Source of the DNA: Planctomycetota bacterium
GTDB lineage: Bacteria > Planctomycetota > Phycisphaerae > WQYP01
Length of the DNA: 51,951 nt
NCBI GenBank assembly: GCA_021852275.1
Contig: JAJZNX010000138.1
Span: 1 to 51,951 of the forward strand
Direction: 5' to 3'
Below, piece by piece: positions 43,369 through 50,623 of the stretch. Position numbers and translations under genes: made by a program. Position 1 is the stretch's first letter. Each line of letters begins with the position of its first letter. The notes beneath the pieces were generated by a model that was not told the DNA's origin, did no database searches, and saw nothing but the letters and a program-made list of their open reading frames with translations.

Positions 43369-44640
43369 TCAGGTCGTCAGCGGCTCTAATTCACGCGTGC
43401 CGCCGGTATTGTCCAATTCTGCAATAAAAGCATCAAATGCTTCAAGTTTTGGAGGAATAGACGTGGGCATGGCCAATTGATCTGCGACCACTTCGGTGGT
43501 CTTCAGGCCGTTGCCCGTAATGCACACACAAATACTTTCGTCGCGCGGAATGCGGCCGGATTCAATGAGTTTAATAGTCGCGGCCAGCGTGGTCCCGCCG
43601 GCGGGTTCGGTCCATATTCCTTCTGCTCTGGCCAGCAGCTTGATGGCATCAATAATTTCCGGGTCGGTGGCATCCATGGCCCAGCCGCCGCTTTGTCGTA
43701 CCGCCTGCACTACGTAAAATCCATCCGCGGGGTTGCCGATGGCAATACTCTTGGCGATGGTTTTAGGTTTCTGTGGCTTAATTAAATCTCGTCCGGCGCG
43801 TATGGCCTCCACCACCGGATTACAGCCCGCGGCCTGCGCAGAATAAATTTTAGGGGCGGTATTTTCGACCAGGCCCAGGTCAATAAGTTCCTGATAAGCC
43901 TTATGAATTTTGGGTAAAATTGTACCGCCCGCAGTGGGGCACACCGTGTGTTGGGGAAATTTCCATCCCAGTTGTTCGGCAATTTCATAACCGAAAGTTT
44001 TAGCCCCTTCCGTGTAAAACGGGCGCAAGTTCACATTCACAATGGCCCATTTGTATTTGTCGGCAATTTCGGAGCACAGACGGTTCACATCATCATAATT
44101 ACCCTGAATCCGGACCATGGTTGGGCCGAAAATAAGCGAGCCTAACACTTTGCCCTGTTCCAGATCATGGGGAATCATCACAAATGCTTTCATCCCTGCC
44201 ACCGCGGCATGGGCCGCCACACTGTTGGCAAGGTTGCCCGTGCTGGCACAACCGACGGTGTGATAGCCGAGTTCAAGTGCTTTGGTAATGGCGACGGATA
44301 CGACGCGCTCTTTGTAGCTCCAGGTGGGGTAGTTGGCGGAATCGTCCTTGATGTAAAGCTCACGGACGTTCAGAATTTTTTCCAGATGATGCGCCCGCCG
44401 CAAAGGCGTATAGCCGGAATAAAGCCCGGCCCGCGGCTCGCCGTTAATCGGCAACAGATCGCGATAGCGCCACAAGCTGCGCGGTCCGCGTTCAATGGAT
44501 TCCCGTGTAACTTTGCCCTTCATCCGCGTGTAATCATATTGCACTTCCAGCGGCCCGAAACAGACTTCGCAGACGTGCACACCTTTTTGCGGATATTCTT
44601 TGCCACATTCGCGGCACCGAAGACCAATGATATAAGCCAT
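43369..44640 (-). CDS. Threonine-synthase-like PLP enzyme (candidate homocysteine synthase)
   Basis: A 423-residue fold-type II PLP enzyme. It begins with a zinc ribbon (Cys9, Cys12, Cys24, Cys27), as in many threonine synthases. The PLP lysine is Lys110 in NYPTWSYKERVVSVAI; classic ThrC has SFKDR here. The phosphate-binding loop is GCASTGNLANSVAAHAA, and ITGNGLKTTE is near the C-terminus. By homology it uses O-phosphohomoserine and would normally make threonine. It is the first gene of an operon with a thiocarboxylate carrier, a NIL protein and an E1-like enzyme, all behind a SAM riboswitch. Homocysteine formation from O-phosphohomoserine and carrier-bound sulfide is therefore a reasonable alternative. 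The ATG at 44640 has GGAG 7 bases upstream. Confidence 0.88.
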   Translation of the reverse strand: MAYIIGLRCRECGKEYPQKGVHVCEVCFGPLEVQYDYTRMKGKVTRESIERGPRSLWRYRDLLPINGEPRAGLYSGYTPLRRAHHLEKILNVRELYIKDDSANYPTWSYKERVVSVAITKALELGYHTVGCASTGNLANSVAAHAAVAGMKAFVMIPHDLEQGKVLGSLIFGPTMVRIQGNYDDVNRLCSEIADKYKWAIVNVNLRPFYTEGAKTFGYEIAEQLGWKFPQHTVCPTAGGTILPKIHKAYQELIDLGLVENTAPKIYSAQAAGCNPVVEAIRAGRDLIKPQKPKTIAKSIAIGNPADGFYVVQAVRQSGGWAMDATDPEIIDAIKLLARAEGIWTEPAGGTTLAATIKLIESGRIPRDESICVCITGNGLKTTEVVADQLAMPTSIPPKLEAFDAFIAELDNTGGTRELEPLTT

Positions 44641-44735
44641 GAAAAAACTCCAACCAAGGCCCGGGGCAAGGCAGTCCCCTGGCATCCATCGGCCCGATTA
44701 TCCGGCGGACTTTTTGCCGGTGCAAAAACGAATAC

Positions 44736-44794
44736 GGCCTCTTATCGGGAATGGCCACCGCATGTGTTTGGATGCCGATTCCTGATAAGAGGCC
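44736..44794 (-). promoter_or_regulatory. Leader hairpin, candidate expression platform
   Basis: GGCCTCTTATC (44736-44746) and GATAAGAGGCC (44784-44794) form a perfect 11-bp stem that extends with one mismatch through GGAAT. On the minus strand it comes after the SAM aptamer. Its CUUAUC/GAUAAG segments are the same as those of aptamer helix P1, so alternative pairing is possible. A UUUUU run lies 7 bases after the stem. Confidence 0.55.
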
Positions 44795-44849
44795 GCTTTC
44801 AACTTGCCGCGGATATTTTTAATGGTTTTTAATCCGGTGTAAAGCTGCT

Positions 44850-45000
44850 TCACTTATCTATCCCCAGATTCGCCCCGGTTTTCACCGAATGCGAGCGGGA
44901 GGGAATTAGCACCCGCTTCCGGCGGCTTGTACATTCGCCGCCCGGATGGGTTGCTGTGCCTTCGACGGGCCCGTCCCTCAGGCACTCTTGATAAGATCCG
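44850..45000 (-). promoter_or_regulatory. SAM-I (S-box) riboswitch
   Basis: On the minus strand, P1 is CUUAUC (44995-44990) with GAUAAG (44858-44853). AAGAG follows, then P2 GUGCC/GGCAC enclosing GAGGGACGGGCCCGUCGAAG, then the conserved AGCAACC. A strong P3 hairpin (CCGGGCGGC / GCCGCCGG) leads to the invariant GGUGCUAAUUCC at 44913-44902, and P4 carries CGGU-GAAA-ACCG. These are the core elements of the SAM-I family in the right order and spacing. The aptamer ends about 210 bases before the threonine-synthase-like ATG. It should reduce expression of the four-gene operon when SAM is plentiful. Confidence 0.93.
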
Positions 45001-45107
45001 TATTCACTTGTCAGCACAACATGTTAGCAGTAACGGGTGGGCAAAGTCAAGCAGAGCCGTGGAAAATGCAGGCTGCACGGAAGACGCTTTAATCTTTTTT
45101 CATCTCG

Positions 45108-45116
45108 TGTTACTAT
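45108..45116 (+). promoter_or_regulatory. Extended -10 promoter of the ACT-domain gene (leaderless)
   Basis: TG-T-TACTAT at 45108-45116. The predicted start is 7 bases after the box, exactly the A of the ATG at 45123, so the mRNA is probably leaderless. No ribosome binding site is present, which is consistent. Confidence 0.5.
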
Positions 45117-45122
45117 TTTTGC

Positions 45123-45602
45123 ATGGCTACCCTGCATGAAAAACCTATGACCGCGCGTGGACGCGATACACCTTGTGTGCGACAGGTCTCGGTGTTTGTT
45201 GAAAACCGCGTAGGAATGTTGGCTACACTGGTAGGCATCTTTGAAGATACAGATATCCAGGTGCATGCTTTGACGGTCCTGCAAGGCTTTGATTGCGCTA
45301 TTGTCCGTTTTGTTTTTAACGATACTGATACAGCATCGCGCATTTTACGAGAATCTAATTACCACTATTCCGTTTGCGAACTGGTAGCGGTGGAAATGCC
45401 GGCCACCCATTCCGGTAATGGGCTTGGCAGTATAGGCAAAGCACTGCTTAGTGCGGAAATCGACATTCATTATGTTTATGGACTGATATCCACCCCTCAT
45501 GGGCGAGCGGCCGTCGTTATTCATGTGGATAATCCGGAATCCGCCAGCCGGGTACTGGAGGAAAAGAATTTTGTGTTGTTGGATGAAACTGATTTGCGGT
45601 AG
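45123..45602 (+). CDS. Tandem ACT-domain protein
   Basis: A 159-residue protein of two ACT domains: VRQVSVFVENRVGMLATLVGIFEDTDIQVHALTVLQGFDCAIVRFVF and a second from about residue 85 (LVAVEMPATHSGNGLGSIGKALLSAEIDIHYVYGLIS). ACT domains bind amino acids and regulate their synthesis. No catalytic domain is attached, so this is a stand-alone sensor or regulatory subunit, similar in outline to small subunits of acetolactate synthase. It is divergent from the riboswitch-controlled operon with about 120 bp between the aptamer and its start; whether the two are linked is unknown. Confidence 0.82.
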   Translation: MATLHEKPMTARGRDTPCVRQVSVFVENRVGMLATLVGIFEDTDIQVHALTVLQGFDCAIVRFVFNDTDTASRILRESNYHYSVCELVAVEMPATHSGNGLGSIGKALLSAEIDIHYVYGLISTPHGRAAVVIHVDNPESASRVLEEKNFVLLDETDLR

Positions 45603-45666
45603 GGTCTGGACCGGGCACCCTCATCAACAGATATTCAACCAATCAGGCGGAGTCAAGGCCATTCTT

Positions 45667-46776
45667 TTAGCGCCGGCGTGGCGGCAGAATTTCTATAATA
45701 AAGCGTTCGGCTTGAGTGGGCATGACGGTGCCTTTCGTCATATTCCGTTGGCGTAAAGCTTCGTGTTCCTGCCGGGCCTGTTTTTGCATGGCAATGTTGG
45801 TGGCCGGTGGCTCACCTTTTTTCGCCACTTGTTCATTGGCGAGGTGGTATCCCAAAGCGGCAGTTGCTTTTTCTTGATTTTGTGCTCGCTGGCTTTGTGC
45901 CGGAGCCAGCACCTGCACCACTGTAAATTGGGAGCGTAGTGATTGGACCTGCGTCGGCTGAAGAATCAAAAGCAAGTCCCCAGCGGGTATGGCGTGAATC
46001 GCGTGTTGTCTGCCGGCCAGGGCTTGCGGTGACGGGATGGTCTGAGTGGTTGGAATAGGGGCTTGCCGTGGCAAGGGCAACTGTTGGGCTGCGGCGGCCA
46101 TCCTGGAATGATGAACCGCTTGGCCTTGGAAGGTGGTCTGAAGCCGCCTGTTTTGCCGGGCAAACTTTGCCAGCAGAGCACCAAGTTGGCGGTTCTGGGC
46201 GGAATTTTTGACGGCGATGATCAACGTCCAAGGTGCAGAGGTACCACCCCGGGGCCGTCTTGCCAATGCCCCGGGTCTTACTGGTGCTCCAGCGACAGAC
46301 GCCGCCAAGACTGGTGCACTCCTAATCACTGCCACTTGGTTGACATGGGAGGATGGCAAAATTGGAGAATGTGACGGCAAGCCTTCGCTGCTTGTGGAGG
46401 AAATAGCCAGCATGTGGGATCCGGACCTGATGCTGGGAGACGCCGGCCAGATGATTCTGAAACTTATGGCACTGACCAGCAGCAATGCTGCCACCGCCAT
46501 GGCTCCATAGCGAATTCTGGCCCAGGCGTCCTGCTGACGGCGTTGGCGTTGTATCCACTTCAGAAGGGCTTGCTTCGATTGCCACGCCTGAGGCATGGCG
46601 ACATGCGGAGACTCCTGAAGTTGCAGGCGATCAGCCATCATTCCCAGAACCTGCACCCGCAGGACCGGATCGCTTTGCAGCCGTTTTTCCAATGTCTGCC
46701 GCTGTTGCTCCGAGGCCCGGTTTTCCACGTAGGCGAGCAGCGCTTCTTCCATATCCGTCAGCATCGGTTCGGTCAT
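45667..46776 (-). CDS. Anti-sigma factor with long periplasmic domain
   Basis: A 369-residue protein. The N-terminal ~50 residues (MEEALLAYVENRASEQQRQTLEKRLQSDP) match anti-sigma domains without a visible zinc site. One membrane helix lies at about 92-110 (YGAMAVAALLLVSAISFRIIW). The remaining 260 residues are predicted periplasmic, low-complexity, and rich in Pro, Gln, Ala and Arg. The start overlaps the sigma stop (ATGA), so the pair is translationally coupled. The long periplasmic region could receive an envelope signal. The family call rests on context and the N-terminal pattern. Confidence 0.75.
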   Translation of the reverse strand: MTEPMLTDMEEALLAYVENRASEQQRQTLEKRLQSDPVLRVQVLGMMADRLQLQESPHVAMPQAWQSKQALLKWIQRQRRQQDAWARIRYGAMAVAALLLVSAISFRIIWPASPSIRSGSHMLAISSTSSEGLPSHSPILPSSHVNQVAVIRSAPVLAASVAGAPVRPGALARRPRGGTSAPWTLIIAVKNSAQNRQLGALLAKFARQNRRLQTTFQGQAVHHSRMAAAAQQLPLPRQAPIPTTQTIPSPQALAGRQHAIHAIPAGDLLLILQPTQVQSLRSQFTVVQVLAPAQSQRAQNQEKATAALGYHLANEQVAKKGEPPATNIAMQKQARQEHEALRQRNMTKGTVMPTQAERFIIEILPPRRR

Positions 46777-47489
46777 TTTTTACCTGCCTTGGATGTGGCA
46801 TTTACCACCATGCCCATGCCAGTTACTGCCGATGATTTCGGAGATTCTTCCAGCAGGCTTCTAAGTGCCTGGCGAGCCCGAAACAGCCGCGACTTAACGG
46901 TACCGACCGGTAAATCAGTGATTTTTGCAATTTGATCATAACCACATTCCTCCACATCCCGCAGCACCAAAAGTGTTCTAAATTCCACCGGCATACCGGC
47001 CATGGCCGTCATCACGCGCTGGTGATCCAGCTTTATTTCCACCTGGCCGGCCGGATCGCTGTCGGGACCGGTGCACGGCTCGGGCATCATGGTAGTCGTG
47101 TTGTCGCCGGTGTCGCCTTGGGCCAGTGATATCGTTCGGCGCAGCTTCCCTTTGCGGTAATGGCTTAGAGCCTGGTTGGTGGTGATGCGAAAAACCCAGG
47201 TATACAGCGATGACTGGCCGGAAAATTGATCCATATGCTGTAGCATCTGCATGAGCGCCTCTTGCGTAATATCCGCAGCATCATCTTGGTTAGCTACAAT
47301 CCTTAACACCGCGTTGAATAGTCGATCCTGATAGCAGTTCAGGAACCTTTCCATTGCGGATGGCTCACCGGCGCGCAACGCTCGGATAAACTCGGGGGAA
47401 TCGAGATCGCCAGTCACCTGACTACTGGAGGTTGGACTGTCCAACGCTGCTTCCTTAGACGCATGAACCAGTGGGTGGGTTCCACTCAC
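46773..47489 (-). CDS. ECF RNA polymerase sigma factor
   Basis: A 238-residue sigma-70 family member of RpoE-like type. Region 2 is FLNCYQDRLFNAVLRIVANQDDAADITQEALMQMLQHMDQFSGQSSLYTWVFRITTNQALSHYRKGKLRR, and region 4 is MPVEFRTLLVLRDVEECGYDQIAKITDLPVGTVKSRLFRARQALRSLL. An N-terminal extension of about 30 residues and a linker of about 30 residues (DTGDNTTTMMPEPCTGPDSDPAGQ) are slightly long. The only start that fits is GTG at 47489, directly after a TGA, with no clear binding site. The anti-sigma gene overlaps its end. Confidence 0.9.
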   Translation of the reverse strand: MSGTHPLVHASKEAALDSPTSSSQVTGDLDSPEFIRALRAGEPSAMERFLNCYQDRLFNAVLRIVANQDDAADITQEALMQMLQHMDQFSGQSSLYTWVFRITTNQALSHYRKGKLRRTISLAQGDTGDNTTTMMPEPCTGPDSDPAGQVEIKLDHQRVMTAMAGMPVEFRTLLVLRDVEECGYDQIAKITDLPVGTVKSRLFRARQALRSLLEESPKSSAVTGMGMVVNATSKAGKK

Positions 47490-47761
47490 TTAAAAATCTC
47501 AGCAGGCCACTGAGCCTGGGCCACATTTTATCCGTTGCCGCCGATGGCTCAAACCAACGTTCATTAATGCGTAGCCTGGAACCTGTCAAATCGAGTTCCA
47601 TGCTGCGAGTTGCACCTGCCGGGACATTTGAGCGTAGCTGAAAAGAGGCTTAACCCGCGGGAGGGGCTGGGGCAATGGTCGGCAACACCTGGTTTTGCCC
47701 TGGCCGACTTTTTCCTTTTTGTGGCGAGTCGGTTATCATTGTTTATGTACGCTTCGACCAC

Positions 47762-47858
47762 GGTCGGGCCCGATGCACGGGTCAACTGTGAAACTGGTCA
47801 GGTCCGGAAGGAAGCAGCCATAAGCATGCTTTGGTCCGGTGCCGTCGGTAGCCCGACC
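47762..47858 (+). ncRNA. ffs: Small bacterial signal recognition particle RNA (4.5S type)
   Basis: About 97 bases. The terminal helix is GGTCGGGC (47762-47769) with GCCCGACC (47851-47858). The apical domain contains the nearly invariant Ffh-binding sequence GGTCAGGTCCGGAAGGAAGC, with the GGAA tetraloop and AGCAGCC symmetric loop side. There is no Alu domain, so it is the short form. A possible promoter (TTGTGG at 47719, TTATGT at 47743) lies just upstream. The 3' end is 22 bp from the stop of a convergent hydrolase gene. Confidence 0.95.
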
Positions 47859-47880
47859 TTGGACGGAGCGTACCTTCTGG

Positions 47881-48768
47881 TTATGGCTCGCTTGTGGCGG
47901 TGATCCACGGTGCAATGTGGAATCGCATAAATTTCGGACTCGTCGAAGTGCCATGATTGCCCCACCAGTCGCACCGATGACCAAACTCGGGATTCCACTT
48001 GATCTGGGTCAGTTTTTTATAAAGTCGTGCATCTTCCTTAAGCTGTTGCGGTATGACAAAACCAGAATGGCCGCAGGACACACAAAATTTACGGTCCGCA
48101 GTACCAAATACACGGGTTCCAAGATTTAAAATTACAAAGTCACGTTGGGAATAGGTATTCAGAATGCCCTTACGGGTGCGGCGGAGCACTCCGCGCAGAT
48201 CATAATTATTGGAAGCGGCTCCGGCTAATATCACCAACCCATCGATGGGCCTGTCCTGGGGAAGTTCCTCTATCGCAAACAGGGCTGGTCCGACGCCGCC
48301 ACTGTTGGCAACCAGATGAATGGGCGACTTTGGGAAGCGGTTTTGATGGTTTAAAATAGTCTCTGCCAGCTCCGTTCCCTTGATTCGGTTGCGCCGCACG
48401 TCAAGCAAATTGGGAAAATACCCTTCTGGAAACGCTCGCCCCCAGTAAAAAACTTGAATGGATCCCTGTACATTTCCAGCAGCTAAACCGTCATGCATAT
48501 CCTGAACATACGGGCCGGAAGCTTCGATGCCAGGAAGAATGATGGTCAACCCGCGAGCGAGTTCCCTCTCTGAATGGCTGGGCTGATCCATGATGGGTTG
48601 ACCCATGGCTCGCTTGACCATCATCGCGGTAAATCTCACATGGTGGTGTCCCATGACGGCGGCCCGCCGCACAAATGGTGGTACGGGCGATCGCATTTTG
48701 GCGGTCGCGGTTGCAACCTTGACAACGGCACCCCGGGGCGGTGCATCCCAGTTATTGCGGTTGAACAT
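47881..48768 (-). CDS. Alpha/beta-hydrolase-like protein
   Basis: A 295-residue protein with an alpha/beta-hydrolase core: GLTIILPGIEASGPYVQDMHDGL, then FYWGRAFPEGYFPNLLDVRRNRIKG, then the nucleophile elbow in IHLVANSGGVGPALFAIEEL and DGLVILAGAASNNYDL. The elbow reads ANSGG, so the first glycine of GxSxG is replaced by alanine. The final His may be in HRCDWWGNHGTS. A CVSCGHSGF segment is unusual. The N-terminal ~70 residues are basic and poorly conserved-looking. The ATG at 48768 has AGAGG 7 bases upstream. Substrate unknown; an esterase or lipase is likely. Confidence 0.75.
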   Translation of the reverse strand: MFNRNNWDAPPRGAVVKVATATAKMRSPVPPFVRRAAVMGHHHVRFTAMMVKRAMGQPIMDQPSHSERELARGLTIILPGIEASGPYVQDMHDGLAAGNVQGSIQVFYWGRAFPEGYFPNLLDVRRNRIKGTELAETILNHQNRFPKSPIHLVANSGGVGPALFAIEELPQDRPIDGLVILAGAASNNYDLRGVLRRTRKGILNTYSQRDFVILNLGTRVFGTADRKFCVSCGHSGFVIPQQLKEDARLYKKLTQIKWNPEFGHRCDWWGNHGTSTSPKFMRFHIAPWITATSEP

Positions 48769-48795
48769 GGTCAAACCTCTTCATTGCTATCAAAT

Positions 48796-48810
48796 GCCGT
48801 AAATTACGGC
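48796..48810. repeat. 15-bp palindrome downstream of hydrolase promoter
   Basis: GCCGTAA-A-TTACGGC, a perfect 7-bp inverted repeat with a 1-base centre, spanning roughly +3 to +17 of the predicted hydrolase transcript. This is a typical position for a repressor site. Confidence 0.5.
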
Positions 48811-48819
48811 CTCATAAGC

Positions 48820-48825
48820 ATTATA
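48820..48825 (-). promoter_or_regulatory. -10 element of the hydrolase gene
   Basis: TATAAT on the minus strand, with TTGGTC about 15 bp upstream. The predicted start near 48813 gives a leader of about 45 bases. Confidence 0.5.
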
Positions 48826-48937
48826 CAAAGCTTTTGTTAAGACCAACCGAGGATGAAATCTTTATCGGCATGGTCCCGCAGCTTCAATCATGCGGTCATG
48901 ACGAAATAACGCGGCAGCGGCAGGGCTAAGGGACCGC

Positions 48938-49086
48938 GCAAAAATAAATTCGTGTTTTACGGCGCAGAAATTTTGGCCGCCAGCGAGGCGTGAGTGAGGC
49001 GCATACCCCGGCAGTGGGTCTGAAACGAGCGAACAACGAAGCTGGAGGCCAAAAGGGCCAGCCGAAAAGTGCGAAGTTATTTTTGC
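48938..49086. repeat. 149-bp imperfect inverted repeat
   Basis: The left arm 48938-48984 and right arm 49041-49086 pair over about 46 positions. Perfect blocks are GCAAAAATAA, TTCG, CGGC, TTTTGGCC and CCAGC. Three mismatches become G-U pairs in a plus-strand RNA. The 56-base loop is GC-rich. I cannot assign it to a known RNA family or an element with a transposase. The surrounding 48841-49303 has no convincing gene. Confidence 0.65.
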
Positions 49087-49359
49087 CCGGTTCCTAACCA
49101 ATGGGTAGTCGCCATCAGGTAAGGCCCTCATTCTGGGGGGAATTGCGGGGGGCACACGCTTCGGGCAGTCATAAGGAATCCCTCAGATAGGTAATCCGAG
49201 TCTGATGCATGTGGCCATCACCGTCAGAAGGATGCCTATTGCCAACGCAAACACTGCGAAAAAATTGTGCGGAAGTACGTTCGAGGTGTAAACGATATGC
49301 TGTATGTATATGATCATGCAACCATGTCATTCTGGTATCCCTGCATGTCAATTTAGCGG

Positions 49360-49365
49360 TATAAT
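49360..49365 (+). promoter_or_regulatory. Candidate -10 of the AlbA-ParA operon
   Basis: TATAAT at 49360-49365 without a clear -35, giving a leader of about 70 bases. A second possible promoter (TTGACT at 49395, GAATAT at 49418, 17-bp spacer) would start just before the ribosome binding site. Confidence 0.4.
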
Positions 49366-49441
49366 GTTTGTCTCCGTCCCACAGGCCGTATTGCTTGACT
49401 TCTGCGTGTGGGGTGCGGAATATACACGCGGAGACTTAACA

Positions 49442-50623
49442 ATGGCGGATATTTTAGAAGAACTGCTCAAGGATACTGAATCGTTTCGGGTTGAGCGGAC
49501 TACGTCACTTACGGATACCGATAAATTCTGCCGGGCGATCTGCGCCTTCGCCAATGACATGCCTGGGGCCGGGCAGCCAGGCTACCTTTTTGTGGGTGTA
49601 GACAGGGAAGGAGTTCCCACAGGCGCCAGAATCGATGAAAAGCTCCTGGAAAGTTTGGCGAGCCATCGCAACAACGGCCAAATACTTCCCGTGCCGGACA
49701 TGCACGTTTTCAAATTATCTGTGGATGGCCAGGATATTGCAGTGGTGAAGGTTCAACCATCATATATGCCGCCGGTGCGATATAAACAGACTGTCTACAT
49801 TCGCACTGGGCCGACGGAGAGCATAGCGACGGAAGAGCAGGAACGGCGTTTGGGAGAGCGTCGGGTGGATAAGGCCAAAACTTGGGACATGCGAGCTTGC
49901 TCAGAGGCTACGTTGGAGGACTTGGAACTGGGGCTTTTCAAGGTGACCTACCTTCCGGCAGCCGTGTCCAGGGAAGTGTTGGAAGAAAATGGACGGGAAA
50001 TATCCGAGCAGCTTGATTCTCTCCGCTTTTATCACAAGAAGCAAGGAGTTCCGACCAACGCGGCAGTGTTGGTGTTTGGTAAGGACCCGTTGTCTTTTTT
50101 TCCCGGGGCCTACGTGCAATATGTGCGTTATGACGGTCTTACTCAAGCGGCATCGGTAAAAAGTGAACGAAGATTTGCTGGAGATATGATCAGTGTTATG
50201 CGTGATCTGGACAGTTTGGCCAAGGAGGTTGCAAATTTCCGGCCCGTGTGTCGCCCCGATCTGACGGACGAATCAGTTGCCGACTACCCCGACCGGGCTT
50301 TGCATGAGCTGTTCATCAATGCGTTAATTCATCGCAATTATGATGGGTCTACAACGCCGGTGTCCATCAATCACTACTCCGACCGTATTGAGATACAGAA
50401 TCCAGGGTCGCTGTATGGAGACCTGAGCCGGGATCAATTTCCCGCCGGCACGGCTTACCGTAATCCCGTGCTGGCTGAGGCGGCCCGAATTCTTGGTTTC
50501 GCTAACCGTTTTGGCCGTGGTATCGCGTTGGCTCAGGAATTGCTTGACCGCAATTCGAGTCCTCCGCTAAAGTACGTGATTGGAGATAATCATCTGGCGA
50601 TGATCGTCGGGAGGCATCCATGA
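49442..50623 (+). CDS. AlbA_2 / Schlafen-type ATP-binding protein
   Basis: A 393-residue protein. The N-terminal AlbA_2 domain (about 1-125) contains ESFRVERTTSLTDTDKFCRAICAFANDMPGAGQPGYLFVGVDREG and YIRTGPTESIATEEQERRLGERR. The C-terminal part (about 275-390) is the ATPase domain often paired with it: ALHELFINALIHRNYDGSTTPVSINHYSDRIEIQNPGSLYG and RNPVLAEAARILGFANRFGRGIALAQELL. Such proteins are often annotated as transcriptional regulators, and some sit in defence loci. The ATG at 49442 has GGAG 8 bases upstream; an upstream extension to 49304 is not family-like. The stop overlaps the ParA-like start as ATGA. Codon use looks less biased than in neighbouring genes. Confidence 0.85.
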   Translation: MADILEELLKDTESFRVERTTSLTDTDKFCRAICAFANDMPGAGQPGYLFVGVDREGVPTGARIDEKLLESLASHRNNGQILPVPDMHVFKLSVDGQDIAVVKVQPSYMPPVRYKQTVYIRTGPTESIATEEQERRLGERRVDKAKTWDMRACSEATLEDLELGLFKVTYLPAAVSREVLEENGREISEQLDSLRFYHKKQGVPTNAAVLVFGKDPLSFFPGAYVQYVRYDGLTQAASVKSERRFAGDMISVMRDLDSLAKEVANFRPVCRPDLTDESVADYPDRALHELFINALIHRNYDGSTTPVSINHYSDRIEIQNPGSLYGDLSRDQFPAGTAYRNPVLAEAARILGFANRFGRGIALAQELLDRNSSPPLKYVIGDNHLAMIVGRHP

